Source: Amblyornis subalaris (taxonomy: Eukaryota; Chordata; Aves; Passeriformes; Ptilonorhynchidae). From it: 64,000 nt of DNA. Position 1 is the stretch's first letter. The number at the start of each line of letters is the position of its first letter. Position numbers and translations under genes: made by a program. Below are positions 25,901 through 39,490 of this stretch, piece after piece. Below the pieces are notes generated by a model. It searched no databases, was not told the DNA's origin, and saw only the letters and a program-made list of their open reading frames with translations. The DNA lies in the NCBI GenBank assembly GCA_018881555.1, contig JACAXG010000108.1, forward strand, positions 372,001 through 436,000, in the 5' to 3' direction.

Positions 25901-27343
25901 AACTCTTATCTTCTTCCATTTCTGCAGTGCTCCCGTGCCCATCAGTTCCACAGCAGAGTTAAGGTTTCTTTCTTTTTATTTCATACCAGCAGATTTGGAT
26001 CTTGGTTAAGAGGATGGACTGTTCTAAAATGCCTTTTTTTTTTTTTTTTCTNTCTTTATAGGACAAGATGGGACTGCTGAGAGATTTTGGCTAATGAATT
26101 CAGAAGTACCAGCAGCTTTAAGTCCACAAAGCTAAGATTCCTAGACTTCTTGCAATTTCAAGCCACAACACAAAATTTTATTTTACCCAAGGTGAATTTA
26201 TTACCAATTAATTTCAATCCCTAGTCTGAATTTTGGAAAAATTAGCACTTGTGAGTGCTGCAGGAATATTGCATTGNAATCTGCTAAAGACTTTCTGAAA
26301 ATTGCAGGAACTGATGTGCAGCTGATTTCCAGCCTCTCAAACAATGAGCTTTTNGGAAACCACGAGTTAATCTGTACCCTACTTTCACTCTTCCCTCTCC
26401 CGTTTTGCCTTACAACAAAAGTATTAATGATCTGAAGTGGCATCACACNTGAAACCAACCCCCAAATCCCACAGAAGATGAATGAATGGCACCTCCTCTC
26501 CTCTGGTGCCATCATCCACCCTGCCCTGCCAGAGCATCAGCTGCTGCAGAATGGCTTAAAATCTCTCTCCTCCACTGCTGCTGAGCAGATTTATGTCAGC
26601 TGACTGACCCTCCTTTGTAACTTGGTGTGTGTGGAGGCCTATGGATTTCAGGGGCTGGAGCTAAAGAGAGGTGACAAGCCATTTCCAGGTTTCCTTTTGA
26701 TTGTTTTCCCTACTCGAAAATGTCAGTGAGAAGAGATGTGGTTACTTTCAAAGCAGGTACTGAGCAGCCACAGAGAAAGAGGATGTGCTTAGCAAATGTC
26801 CGTGCAGCCTTGTAATGGTGAGGTGGGAAAAGCAATGGTGGAGAGGTCTGCGTAATGTGGACAGTTGTGTTTNTTTCTGCATATACTGGAAATACCAAAA
26901 CCTCAAATCCACCCAAGCATGTAAAGGACCACAGCTTCNAAAATCTGCCATTACCTTCCTGCCCTCACCAGGAATGTCGTTGATTTGAATTAAGATATGC
27001 CCAACTTAATGCACCTTGGATGTCTGGGAAGTTTTTCCTATTCTGCAAGCTCTTGTCTGCGTGTGCCTCTGAAAAGGAGGGAGGCATGGGATGGAGTGTC
27101 TTTATAGATCAGCTTGCAATCTTTTCCATCTGTTTCAGTAAATAGTAGATAGAAATCATGAAAGGCAAAGCAAAAAACCAATAATGCATTCAGTTGCATG
27201 ACGCTTAGCACAAGGATTTCTGACTTAAAAAGCCTCATTCTAAAAGCCATTTTATAGATGAAAGATTTTTTTTCTTCTCCCTGAGTTATTCTAGTTCATC
27301 TTCCTCATAATGATTCTCTCCTTCAGTTTCCATTGTGTGGCAC
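19958..27343. other. AT-rich unique sequence, possibly with conserved non-coding elements
   Basis: No gene or repeat family was recognised. Several stretches (about 22.8-23.1 kb and 23.74-24.05 kb) are AT-rich, with dense ATTA/TAAT and related motifs, free of simple repeats, and resemble developmental enhancers in style. Conservation cannot be judged from one sequence. A 16-T run at 26034-26049 followed by CTNTCTTTATAG makes a strong-looking splice acceptor at 26061, but no supported exon follows. Confidence 0.45.
23891..23904. promoter_or_regulatory. RFX / X-box-like palindrome
   Basis: GTTGCCATGACAAT matches the RFX X-box consensus GTTGCCATGGCAAC at 12 of 14 positions, with both half-sites recognisable. 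It sits in an AT-rich stretch with a candidate enhancer look. RFX factors are known to bind such sites in ciliary and neural genes. Use here is unproven. Confidence 0.4.
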
Positions 27344-27412
27344 ATGATGTGATTCTTGGGGCTGCCCTGTGCAGGGCCAGGAGTTGGACTATGATTCTAT
27401 GATATTATGTAT
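27344..27412 (+). mobile_element. CR1 3'-tail remnant
   Basis: The segment carries the CR1 3' UTR phrase TGGGGCTGCCCTGTGCAGGG, then AGTTGGACT, and then jumps to TATGATTCTATGATATTATG. The middle of the 3' UTR is deleted. The same phrase occurs in the minus-strand copy at 39.2 kb, so both belong to one CR1 subfamily. Confidence 0.8.
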
Positions 27413-29010
27413 TGCTATTTTAAATTAAAGTGAAACAACTCTGTACTGTAAGATCACAGAATCGGATTTACAGCTGCTATATTTTGCCTTTTCCTCATTT
27501 CCTCCAGCACAGTTATATACACTGATATCAGCTTAGGGTCTGACTTCTTGTGTGGTTTTCTTAAAGGACATTACATTAAAAAATCCACAAAGCTGTAGGT
27601 CTAAACCCAGCAGCAAATTGTTCATCAGTGGCTTTGTAGGCAGGTAGCCTTCAACAACCTATGCTGTTAATATGACCTAGAATTACCTCTGAGTAGTTGT
27701 GTTGTCAATAAAATGCGGAAGGAAAACCAGTTTCCAGTCAACTCTTCATATGCAGAAACAACTGAGCTCAAAATTATCAAACCGAGTGATTTTTTATGTA
27801 TAAATACTGGTGATTTAATGTGAGAGTGCCANTATTGCACACTAATGTCAGGATATAAATTAATGATAATCTTACTTGCTGATTTTAAAAGTATTAATGC
27901 TCCTGATGACTTTTGTTTCCCTGAGATACAGAATTGACTCTTTTTCAGACACAAGCACTCTGGTTGATTACTTCAGCACTTAGAACAAAGGGTCTTAACA
28001 TTGCCCTAATTTTGTGTGCACCTTGTGTTAGAGGAAGATGTTGCTGATGAGCAACTGATAATGCAGCCACCATATCAACCTGTTTCATCTTGCTTCCCCA
28101 GAAAATAAGTGGACATTTTTCCTCTTCAGGGGTTAGAAGCAAACCCAAATCTCCTGCTTTCCCACACTTCATTATCTTGTTCTGCTTGTGTGGTGGAGAA
28201 CCTCTTAACCAGTGTGACTTATGGTCTCCTTAGAGTTTCTCAGCANTCAGTTTTTCTTATTTACAGTCACATCTTGTACGTGTGGCAATTACAGCCATGN
28301 CTTATTTTGTAGAAAGTATGCCGGGGAAGTGTGTAATTTCTGACACTATAAATATGGGGAGAACCATTACCAGATGATGATCAGCTCCTCCAGGACTGTG
28401 AGCCACTGCAGAGTTTAACAATTTTGGATCCACGGTGCCTTGCAATGCTTTTGCCTGGAGACTGTATCAAAGTATTTTTTCACCTTTAAAGATTTTTGCA
28501 CAGAAGTTAGTTGCATTAAGATAGTGAATGGCAAAAGCTGTGCAGAGCGAACTATAACTTCACTTACTCTCTTCCTTTTTTTGGAGGGGTGGTGGTGCCC
28601 TTCACTCTGCAGAGCAGGGGAAATTTAAGACGAGGCAGAGCCCAGGGAGAAAGGCACAGCCAGGATAACTGTAACTAANACCAAGCTTAGCATTTGGCCT
28701 CTGCTGAATAACCCCATTCCTCNAGCCTCCTAAGCCAGACCCTGCCTGTTGGCGAGCCAGCAGCAGGACTTGGACCCCAAAGAGGGGGTGAAGGTGAGCA
28801 GTACTTCAGGTGGCAGCAGCGTGTACCAGCGTCTTCTCTCCTCTGTTCACTTCGGCTCCCCTGGCCAGTTCCCAAACGGGTCAGCCCCGGCGCCGGGGTG
28901 AATTTCAATAGCACTGTTACCTAGAAACTAAGTCTGTCTCTTCCTTCCCCTGCTCACTGACTACAGGCTTAAGGGTGAAGGTTTTGCATGTGTTGAAAAC
29001 AAAAGAAAAC
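27413..29010. other. Unique sequence, no gene seen
   Basis: AT-rich to about 28.6 kb, then a small GC-richer patch around 28.68-28.9 kb without a convincing CpG island or exon. Confidence 0.5.
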
Positions 29011-29032
29011 AGAGAGAGAGAGAGAGAGAGAG
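29011..29032. repeat. (AG)n microsatellite
   Basis: Eleven uninterrupted AG units preceded by an A-rich stretch. Likely variable in length. Confidence 0.95.
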
Positions 29033-32000
29033 GAAGTGATCCAGCTTGGTTAGCATTTCTAGACCACTGATAGTGCTGTCAACTGGTCTGCAACCTACAA
29101 GGGGCCCCAAAATCTCCGCTCCAGCAAACATAGGCACTGCAAGACACAGACAGCTAGTATTTTAAACTCAGCATTTCCCAGCGTGTCCTGCTTGTCCTCT
29201 CTTCCAAAGAAAGGCATCCNGAAATACGAGACCTAAATCTGAAGCGGTGGCAGAATACTGCCATTGACTCGCTCCTGTGACAAAATCTGCACAGTGGCCC
29301 ACGGCCACNAAACCAAACGCTGTTTGTCAGCAGCATTAACTCTTAACGAGCACAAAAAAAGCCTGTTCTCTTTCAGCACACACATGCCCCTGTCTCAGTG
29401 CNGTGGGGTGAGCCACGGCACCTCCTGCTATGAGCAACCCTGGGNGCGCCTCAGCGGTTTTGCTGTTGCAGGTCAGCAGCAGAACCTTTACCAGGATGTT
29501 TTCTTTCAGACTTAAGGTGTTTGCTGCACTTCTTTCATCTTAAAGGCAGATCAGTAACAGTAGTGCTTGTGGTTACTTTAAACAATGCCATTTATAGGTC
29601 AGGTCTGGGGAAGGAGGGATAGTTTTGTCACAGTCTGTCTTTTGACAGCAATCTGATTTGGTAAGGTGGGATGGGGTCACACGAATATTTTAAAATGGCT
29701 GTTTACTACATCCTGTGATCCAAGGTGTGTGTGTGTGTGGAAGCACTTGATTTCTAATAACCATGTTAGTNTATCTGTGCCTTCTGAACAGCCTGGTATG
29801 CTGGGCACAGTTTAACATGGCTTAAATCAGCCTACAGCTGACCTGTTGTTCGGTTTTTCCTTATACTAGAAAAACTAAAGAAATTATTTTCCTCTCTATG
29901 CCAACGCATGCCCTAAATTATCCAGAAATCATCTGAGAAGTCTGAACTCAGAGAAACACAGTTTGATATCTGTGTGCTTGAAGTACTGGGGCTTCTGCAG
30001 AGACACTTAGCATTTATGGAAAATCCATTATGGTCAATACATATTCTTCTAATTATACGATCAGGAGCCTGTGCAATGTAAAAGTTCCCCATCTGGTTCA
30101 GCCAGAGATGCTTTTTCTATTTTTTAATTGTTTTTTACCTTGCTGCTATTCAATTTTCTGTTTCTTTTCTCCCAACTGGACTCCTGTTTCCCTCTGCTGT
30201 TCCTTTCCATGCTGGCTTGCTTCCCATCTTTTATTCCTTCCACAGTTTCAAGAGGCCCTGTCCTGGAAGCCTTACACTGGGTTCTGCCGTGTGCTCAGCC
30301 CGCACCAATGTCTCTGCTCTGGGAGTTCTTCCTTTCCTGAGCTGCTCCTGTGCTCATGCCCTCAGCTGGCCTGGAGCACTGACCTACCTTAAAAATTGTA
30401 TATTATTTTCCTGGGTTCATTTTTCCTTTTTTTTTAGTTGACTCAGTCGTGGTGGAGTCATGAGCAAAGTTACAGGATGCAGCTCCAGAAGATGTTACTT
30501 GATTTCTTAATTTTTGGGNTTTTTTTTAAATTATTTTTTTCCTGTGCTTTGGATTTTATGCCTGACAACGGAATTGAAACAAGTGAAGTGTTATAAATTT
30601 TGCTAAACCCCCACAGCATTTTGAGAGTAGCTCAGGAATCATGAGACTGTTTTTAAGAGATTAGAGCTCTTTTTATTTTGTCTGGGTTTTTAAGAAGTCC
30701 TTTGGCTATACTTGGGTCACATTTTCAAGCTTTGTTCTGGAACCGTGAAAGCTAAAACATTATATTTTATAATAAAATTGGAATTTAAGGGGACATCGCT
30801 TCAAACAACCAAATACTGTGAGACATATAATTGTGAGAGATGCCAGTTCTTCTGGTGTTCTCCCAAAATGTGTTTTTACAGAGACCCCTTCGCTATGCTG
30901 GAGGTTTCTGGGGTTTTATTTATTCAAGCCACTGTTTTTTTATTTGTTTTCATCCGTTGCTTTTGAACACAGCACATATGTGCAACCTGGGACAACTGTA
31001 AATTTCACGATGAATTGGGAATAAATATTTCCATGCTTAGCAAGAACTGTTTGTTGCATCAACACTCCACCTCCCTTCCCTGGGGCTATAGGATCTCTCC
31101 CAAATCCTCGCTGCNTGCAGCTGATCCAAATGCTATGTAATCCTTTTGATGCAGTTTGGTTCACTTTGAATCAGCAAAGCATTTTGTGTGCTTTTAACCT
31201 CCGTGCTGCAGCCACACCTGTAGGGGGGCTGCTAATCTAATTTTGATTCACAGTGGTGGCAACAAACAGGTCACTTAGGGAGTTAATGTCAGCTGCTCCG
31301 CTAATTACTGCAGGAAAGCGATCCCATCATCCCGGATGAAAATGTCTAACTCCAGCCTACAAAGCACTTTCAGTCCACTAATTCTGTTAATGCTCCATTA
31401 CTGCTTCATTTGAGCTGCCTAGTCCATCTCCCAGAGTGAGGCAGTAAATCCCCAACCGGTTCCAGAGCTGGGAAAATGTACAGACTGAAACATTATTGAC
31501 TGCATTATTGGGCATTGTTTTCTGTTGGGCTTGCTTTGTTTCTTGAAGTTTATTTAGACAGATCTTCCTTGGTAACTCAGCTTATAGTAGCCTTAATCCT
31601 CCATTTTACCTTGAAGGGAATCAGATGCCAAAAAATACTCTGTGGACGTGGATCTGTTCTCTCTGCTCCTTAGATACCGAAATATAAAATGAGAATAGAA
31701 AGCTACACTATTGGCAATACCTTAAAGATTATCAGGATCTCAGAAAACCTGACAGTGGCAGCCTATACCAACACCCTCAAACACAGGAGTAAAGAATGCC
31801 TTGAAACATCTGGGTAGGTGTCCTCAGGCTTGAGATCTTGCAGCCTTGGCATGAAAAGCTCCACAACAGCCTCAGTCCATGAGAAATAACCTGGGCACTG
31901 TACAGCAGTAAACGTTATGAGAATAACAGAGACAGAATTCTCTGCTGCCCTCCACCCAAGGTCCCCACTAAAGACATAGGTATGTACAAAGTTTCNTATC

Positions 32001-33109
32001 TTCCTAAGTTTGGCAGGCTTTCATTTTCTTCTTTTTGAAGTAAGTGGGGATCCTCACGCTGGCATCTTTAGAGACTCCTCAGGCTTCTTCCAATCCTCCT
32101 CACTGTCATTTCTNCTGAAGCCTGCTTGTATGTCTCCTTTGAGATATACAAACTGTTATGGAATTTGTTGTCAAGCAGAGTGCTTGTGAAGAGCAGAAGA
32201 AAATGTGTAGTGCTGGGAGCTGCTGGCTGGCTTGGTTTTGAAAGGAGCTCTAAATGAGGTGTGCTCACAGTGGCAGATCAATAAATACGCTGAGATGCCT
32301 GAGCTGCCTCTAGGCATTCCCTCACTCCTCCGCTGAACCACAAAGGCTCCTGAAAACTTTCATGGAGGTTAAGTAGAANGCAGTGTGGAAGCTGTTGAGC
32401 TCCTTGTAGCTTGTGGGACAGCAAGGGCTGGGTGATGGTGGCTCTTGCAGGAGCCTCAGGGACTGTTACCCCACGAACTACTTGTCTGATACTCCTTCCC
32501 TGAAGATCAGGGATCCCATCCCTGGGATCTCTGTTAGTCACAATTCCCTTGCACTGAGTCTTATGTAGTTCACGCCTAACTAGTAACTCCAGACTGCTTT
32601 TATATTTCTCTTCCTTGTGTTTTAAATACATGAACAGTATAAAACTATAATAAATTGTGATATTGTGGCTTCACCCTATTGCATATCCTGCAGTGAGCAG
32701 AACCTATTGATTAGAGCTCGCTAATTTCATATATATGGGGAAATGTTTCTTCAGCCTTTTTTAAGTTAAAAAAACCCTCATGGTTCTAAATAGAAGTTGA
32801 ATATAAAAAATTGCTGTGTGAGAGGAACTTTTTTGTCAATGCTTAGGAACCAGTGAAGTGAATGAGGTTGGAATGTAGCCCTAAGGAAAGGACACGCTGC
32901 CAGTGTACATCGTCATGCTATGAAATGGGGTTATTTATACAGATANAGTTAAAGAGTCTCATGTGAGAAGATGGGTGAGTGTCAGAAAAAATACNGATTT
33001 GTTCTGAAGGTGTGACTACGTCTTGTTCTGCAATGCTCGATTATGTACAACACGAGGTGTTCACTGTCTCCCGGAACTTAGACAGCNATTGACTCACACT
33101 TGGAAAACT
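29033..33109. other. Unique sequence, no gene seen
   Basis: Contains a short (GT)n run at 29725-29739 and T-rich tracts near 30.5 kb. The minus frame at 32278-32631 (117 codons) contains no known motif. No repeat family or RNA gene was recognised. Confidence 0.5.
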
Positions 33110-33660
33110 GCATCCCNGCTTCCCGTAGGGAAAGACCACCCTGACAGATACACCAGCACGAGCCCAGCAGGCGACACCCCTTCAAAGGGACGCGGCTGAC
33201 GCGCAGAGCACGGCACGGAGCTGTGCCCGCTCCTGCCGGACAAGGGCTTCGTGCCTTCGCTTCCCGCTGCTTCCCGAGGCTGCTTCCCGAGGCTGCCGCG
33301 GCTCTGCCGGGCTGCCTGGGGCAGATGGCTGATTACCATAACGAGGAGCCGGGCTGTTGCGGCCGCGATGTGCACGCACCCCGCAGCCAGGCACGGCGCA
33401 GATGCAGCTAAGCACGGGAGAGCCGCATTCGTCTTCCCACTGACGCCGGCGCTGACCTTTCGTGGGGAAAACTGGTGGTGTCACTCGGAGCAGATGGTGA
33501 ACAGGAGCTTGGCGAAACGTCTGCGGTGTCATTTTTAAAAAGCCCTGTCGGGCCGTTCGAGGGCTGGGGCTGTGGAACCGGGATATCGCCGCTTCTCCTC
33601 GTTCCAGAGGTGAGCTGCCGCGAAGGGCAGCGCGCACCCGATACGGGATGGAAAATGTGA
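33110..33660 (+). promoter_or_regulatory. Second CpG-rich block with NotI site and splice donor
   Basis: A CpG-dense segment in AT-leaning surroundings. It contains a NotI site (GCGGCCGC at 33359-33366), a small direct repeat (CTTCCCGAGGCTG twice near 33273-33298) and a strong + strand donor, CAGAG|GTGAGC (junction 33609/33610). The arrangement is that of a small CpG island promoter with a first exon, but no TSS or coding frame can be supported. The long minus frame at 33182-33676 has no recognisable domain and probably reflects base composition. Confidence 0.42.
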
Positions 33661-34280
33661 CTGTGCTCCCATGCAAGAAATTGTCAGCGTTCCTTTGTGA
33701 TGTCCTGAGCTAGGTGAAATATAGACTGTCATCTTCCATAACACTTTGACGTTGGGTGTGGCCAAATTATCCGGCAAAAAACTTTCAAAGCACAGTGGGC
33801 ATGGGGGCACTGCCATTGGACACACTCAGGCAAGAGGCTGCACGTGTGGATTGCTCACTGACCGTGGGACAACTGCGAATGGAAGTCTGACAAACTCACA
33901 CTTGTCAGCACTTCAGTCATTCTCATTAGCCTTTCCATCGCATTTAACTCAATATTTAGCACATTCAACCTGATTGAAGAATCAGTGTTGGTTCTTCTAT
34001 TTCATCTCCCAGAGGAGATGAAGGTGTTTAAAGAGGAAATGGTCACCACTCTGGGATGAGCTGGGGAATCTAGGAATCATACCTGGCGAGGTATGAACCA
34101 TTGCCGTGAAAACTGCTGTACCACCCACTGTGTCACCCATACCTATCCATGGACATTTCTGGGCACATCTGAGGTGGGTCCTGGCTGTGTCAAGGCTCAC
34201 AAAAGTAAGTGGTGGCAAGGGCTGATTTAAACAGGTAATGGGACTTTCTCTGCTCTGATGGGAAGGGGCTGGGAGAGACC
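33661..34280. other. Unique sequence between CpG block and CR1
   Basis: No gene recognised. The final part could be highly diverged sequence of the adjoining CR1, but I could not align it with confidence. Confidence 0.45.
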
Positions 34281-34463
34281 ATGGAAACAGGTTGCCCAGA
34301 GAAGTTGATGATGCCCTATCTCTGGAAGCGTTCAAGGCCAGGCTGAATGAAGCTCTGAGCAATCTGGTCTAGTGGAAGATGTCCCTGCCCATGGCAGGGG
34401 AGTTGAAACTAGATGATCTTTAAGATTCCTTTCAATCCAAACCACTCTGTGATTCTATGAAAC
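34281..34463 (+). mobile_element. CR1 LINE 3' end
   Basis: Short 5'-truncated CR1 copy. It starts at the ORF2 C-terminal block (GAAACAGGTTGCCCAGAG, then a stretch like 'LSLEAFKARLNEALSNLV', stop TAG). It continues through the 3' UTR (GGAAGATGTCCCTGCCCATG) and ends GTGATTCTATGAAA. The same block occurs at 9414-9582, so this and the first CR1 of the 9-kb cluster share a subfamily. This copy is closer to the family consensus as I remember it. Confidence 0.88.
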
Positions 34464-37400
34464 TTTGAGCAATAGAAGTGACCGAGAGGAGTGTTTAGAT
34501 GGGTTATGGGGGAAGGCTGAAACCTTCCAATGGGAAGTTTTCATCAGTGCAGGGAGTGTCTTGTGTTGCTGGGGGAACTAAGCCAGATGAGAGAAAAAAG
34601 TCTGTGTGCCCAGCATCGCTAGACACTGTGAATTACCCGGGCCAACATGACTTTATGTTTAGGATGTTTGTGCTGCTGATAGTGCTCTCTGAGCTTGCGC
34701 CAATTTTCCAGCTCTGTGATTTGGTTTGTGTGTTGTTTGCACCTGACATACAGTTCCTGATGTGTCAAGACTCTTTCAGATGGCTCAGATTATCACTTCT
34801 ACCAATAATCTTATATCCTCCAATTTTTCCTGGTAATCTGACAGATTCCTGGAAGTCTTGGCTCCTAAAACAAGAGTCCTCTTCATTTTGTATGCGGTGA
34901 ACCTGGCATGCTCGGGGTGCCCATGAGATGGGCAATGCCCTGTAGATGTATCAGGCTTTCTGTGTACACGTAGTGGGTGCTGCTTCTCTGTGTGCAAATT
35001 CTAAGAGTTATGCCATAGGTGGGTGTCTGGAAGAGACCCCATTTCAGCTTCAGAGAATACTTTGGTACTGAACTATCTCTAGCTGAGGAAAGTGGTGACA
35101 GCAATTGTCACCAGCAATTTAAACACCAGCAATTGTCCTGATGGGGACAGTGTTGGCAAGAGCAGGTATTCCTCCCAGCAAACCATGTCAGAGGCTGAGG
35201 GGGAGCCAACAAACAGCATGAGGTAGCTGTTGTTATCCCTAACTGTCAGCTGGTTGTTTTATTTCTCCATGTAACAAGCCCCTGTTTATTTGTGATATCT
35301 ACACATGTGTTTCATTGTGGCAACCTGAAGTGACACAGGGATGTGCCCCTTTCTCCCTTCCCTTGGGCATACAGAGACAACAAAGCTGAAATACGAGTCC
35401 CAGTTGCCTAAGAGATATTCCTGCCCTTCTGTGGTTCCCTGGCACTGGCCCAGGTCAAATGTGCACATGGCTGTAAAAATGTGAATGAAAAGAAATGTGA
35501 CAGCACAGGGTGACAGTAACTCAAACGCTGAATTGTGTCTGTGCAGAGTAGCATAAAGGATGGCTGACTGTTTTGGGTACAGTACCAGTCATCTGCAGCA
35601 GTGGGAATGGGATTGCTGTGGAGTTAGTTCACTGAGTGAATCACACCTCCCCAGAGACCATAGATGGAGCCACCCTGAGGGATGGCATGAGCATCCATGG
35701 CAGTTTATTCTCTTCGGAGTCTCTGAGCATTGCTCTCATAGCGAAAGCACCTTCCTCACTCACTGATGGTGCATCTGCTGCCTTCTGTGGGGCCTAGTTC
35801 GGGTACCCCAAGAAACAGCAAGGTGTGCCAGGCACTTTGCCTTCCCCCTAGCTTACACATCCCCTGGCCTGCACCCACACTGCCCTGTTCCCTTTGCAGT
35901 GTCTGTCTGCCCTGTATCTGCTGCTCTCTCCTTCGTCCGGTGCCACTTGGCTCCTCCACAGTCGTGGGATGTCTGGCCCTTAAAACATGGAGCATTAAAA
36001 ACCTGCTGGAACAGTTAAAATACAGCATTGGAACACCATGCTCAGCAGATTACCTGCTTTTGCCTGTTTTGTTCTTCATCCCCAGTTCTATTGCGTGCCT
36101 TTAGGAAGGAGCTGTTTGTGTCTTCAGCGTTACTTGGGGCTGTTAAACACCATCCTTATGTTACTCAATTAGCTTGACAAATTCTTGTCCATAAAATGAG
36201 TTGGCCGTAGCAGGGTCTGCCAGGGCACAAACCCACCAGCAACAGGCACCACTGGGAGCTGCTGCTGCTCCAGGTGACGTAGGTGCTNGACTCTACAGGC
36301 AATACTCGGAAGCGATCATTTTTGTTATCGAATATAAGGCATTCAGGCCGATTGTTAGGTTTCATCTGATCACAAGGCAGGCTTTTATTAATCCCTTATC
36401 AATGTGGTGCTTTTGATTGAAATCTGTCTCTCTCTTTCTGTCTCCTCCCCCCTTTTCCTTGCTGGACATAAAAGACAATGGAAGGGACAGGGCCAAACTG
36501 CTCTTCTGTGGACAAGAAGCCAATTGTCTAAAAACAACACGTCATTCAAGACCACGGGAGACTGAGGACAGTGGCAGGAGCATGAATATACAAAAGTGCC
36601 TACTGTTAAGGCCACAGCTTTAAGTGTTTAAATTCAAATCACATTTCCATTTGAGGTTCAAATTTATAGCAAGAACATACCACACAAGGGTTTCAGTGTT
36701 CTAAATAAATTTCATCTGACTTCTCAGGGTATTCCTCATGGCAGCACATCAGAGCTGAGTGCAAGGGAGACTCGCTTTCCTTGCTCTGTGAAGCAAAAAT
36801 ATTGAAGTATGTTATTTTGGTTTGGTTTGGTTTTGTGTGCTCTGTGTTAGTAAATAGGGCAGTCTGTCATATCTAGGCTCTGGTTTTCCGATTGTGAGGT
36901 TAGTCCTTGGCTTGAAACGCTATTGTTCTTGGACCTTTGCCTTGAGCTGGAGGGCTCGTATGTGGGGAGGAAGAGGAGGAACCAAGCTAAAAATAAAGTG
37001 GAACAAANCACTGTTTATTGCCATGGAGTAGACAATGTTTTCCTAGATGTCTCGGCAGCCCCGTCCTTGCAGGCGGTGGGGACTGGCACAGTTTACTTTC
37101 ATCACAAGCGAGGTGTGACTATCTGTGTCCCCTATCACCTTCCTAAGATTTTGCTCTGTGCTCTATCTAATATTTTGCTCATGCTGGTCACAGCAACAGC
37201 AAGAGAAACAGGCTCCACTTTCCATTACGTGTCAAGCAAAGAGCATTTGCACTGCAGCTGTAAGAGGTGGGTCGAATTCCTTTAGTCCTTCGTGTCCCTC
37301 AGTGTGACCCTGGCGCTGTCTGCTCCTGCCACGGCCCTGAACTGATGGAAGATGCTGAGAGCCACAGGGACTGCAGCACAAAATACCTGTGTGTTCACGT

Positions 37401-39162
37401 GCATGCTCCGCCCAGGACAGAAGCTGGACCGAAAGCACTCTCTGTTTATGGAGACAGGGCATCCCACTAAGCTCTGAAGGGTGCAGATGTAAGGCAGTGA
37501 AGGAGGGACTTCTGCACCAAGGGNCACAGCACTTACTCTGACAAGATTTGGTACACACAGGAGCTGAGCAGATGTCGGATTGCTTATGGGAACAATGAGA
37601 ATATCCCCAACTACATCAGATGGGCTGCAAACTAGGTGTGAGGCAACCGCCATTAGTCAGGATCTAGAAGAAAGCTTCTGTTGGACAGGACATTCCCTTC
37701 TTTCCCAGTTTCAGTCTTTGAGTACTTGACTCTAAACCCTCAGCCATGAAACCCTGTCTGTGCTGGGTACTTGGATAAAGCACAGGATTGGCTCGGTACA
37801 CAAATCNCCCTGTTCAGCATAGATGCCACAGAGGCAGGTAAAATATTCAGATGTTCAAATATTTTCCATGAAAATCCCTCAGCTGAGGTTATCTTGGACC
37901 AGTATATCAACATCCACCATCACACAGATAAAGAGTGACCAAGGAAAGATCACAGAGGCTGCATCCTCTGCCTGTCCAGCCACGCTCCTCTGGCACTGAT
38001 AAAACATTCCTGCAGCTCTGCAAGTTCAAAGAAACAGATAAAGACTTTCTATCAGCAATGTGGTTTTAGTCAGACTGGTGTAAATAGTTTATGCACAGTA
38101 TCATGAGGTGCTCAGTTTCTGAAATATTGGTACAAGCAGAATATCAGAACCATTTAAAGTTGGGGTTTAGTGTCTCAGTAATGAGGCACGGTGCATTTTT
38201 AGACATTTTAGAGACCTATCAATAATAATATTTCTCTGAGTAAAACATAGAACACTGATGATGCCTCTGGTGCCCCTTCCCAACATGTTCTGCCAACCCT
38301 CAGTGGCTATCTCCTGAGCATCAAACCAGGGTATCTGCACGGAAAATTCCCAGGTCTGGCGTTTGAGCTTGGTTATATTATTAGCACATCCTGTTTCTTC
38401 TTTTAGGGCGGCTAATTGAGAAGCTGCAGCAGAGCTGTCTTTTCCTGAATTCCTAAAACCATGGAGNTCCCTTTTCCTTTGCAGCAGTAATTGAGAACAT
38501 GTAGTCAGATTGCCTCTGGGAGTGGTGAGTTATTAAAAAGCAGGCACTTGAGCACTGGTTTTGTGANCTGGAGCGACAGTACAGGGCAGACAGGCAAGTC
38601 CCTTGTGCAGAAACCTCAGGCTGGGCATGACCTGTTGCCAAAAGCAGCTGTTTTGTGCTCATGGATGTGCTTCAAGCGTCTTATTCTAAAGTCCTCTGCA
38701 TGACTAGGAAAGCGGCTGTGCACCCAAAGGGATGGATAATTTTCTTCCTGTGTGGGCAGTTGCTTTAATAAAAGATGTAATCTCTTCTTACAAACTTTGT
38801 CTCACTTAGTGGAGAAAATGCAACAGTAATCTTACTGTCATGNGGGTTGTAAAGTGCAGGAATTGTCCATCTGCATCCCTGTCCTGGGTCTGTGCTTTAC
38901 TTCTCTAGGAAATGGGTGGTGGAAAAAAGACCCCGAAGCAACCCCTACCACCACTTTTTTCAACAATTCAGGCATTCTGTTTTTCTCTTCCTGGTGCATC
39001 TGGTGCCTCACTGATTACTAAACCTTAAGCCACTTCCCTCCCCTTGGCTATTGTGCATTTCATCAATACTGGTTGCAGTAAAGAGCTGGTGGTCAGGTGG
39101 NGTTCCCATTTCAGCTCCGTCCCTGCAGACACTGGGAATGCAGGTTGTGTAGACAGTGCCGT
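34464..39162. other. Unique sequence, no gene seen
   Basis: Mixed-composition non-coding sequence with a short (TTTGG)n run at 36816-36834. Frames of up to about 130 codons, for example 34499-34900 (+), lack known domains. No RNA gene or repeat family was recognised. Confidence 0.5.
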
Positions 39163-39490
39163 CATAGAATTATAGGATATCCTGGGTTGGAAGGGACCCA
39201 CAGGGATCATCGAGTCCAACTCTGGCCCTGCACAGGACAGCCCCAACAGTCACACCGTGTACCTGAGACTGTTCAAATGCTTCTTGATCTCTGTCAGGCT
39301 TGGTGCTGTGACCACTGCCCTGGGGAGCCTGTTCCAGTGCCCAACCACCCTCTGCGTGAAGAACCTTTTCCTAATGTCCAACCTAAACCTCCCCTGGCAG
39401 AGCTTCAGGCCATTCTCTAGNGTCCTGTCACTGGTCACCAGAGAGAAGAGATCAGTGTCTTCCCCTCTGCTTCCCCTCATGAGGAAGCTG
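39163..39490 (-). mobile_element. CR1 LINE 3' end, minus strand
   Basis: Reverse-oriented, 5'-truncated CR1 copy. On the minus strand an ORF2 C-terminal frame is nearly intact: LFSLVTSDR near 39440, then [19 protein letters not shown] and [10 protein letters not shown], ending RYTV and a stop at 39250-39252. The 3' UTR follows with CTGTGCAGGGCCAGAGTTGG and terminates in the short tail ATAATTCTATG. It is the best preserved CR1 coding fragment here, broken only by one N in the frame, so it is probably the youngest. No clear target-site duplication was seen. Confidence 0.9.

Noticed and set aside
26034..26100. Strong-looking splice acceptor after a 16-T run
   Set aside because: The T run alone creates the pattern. 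The following frame stops after about ten codons and no donor or transcript evidence is visible.
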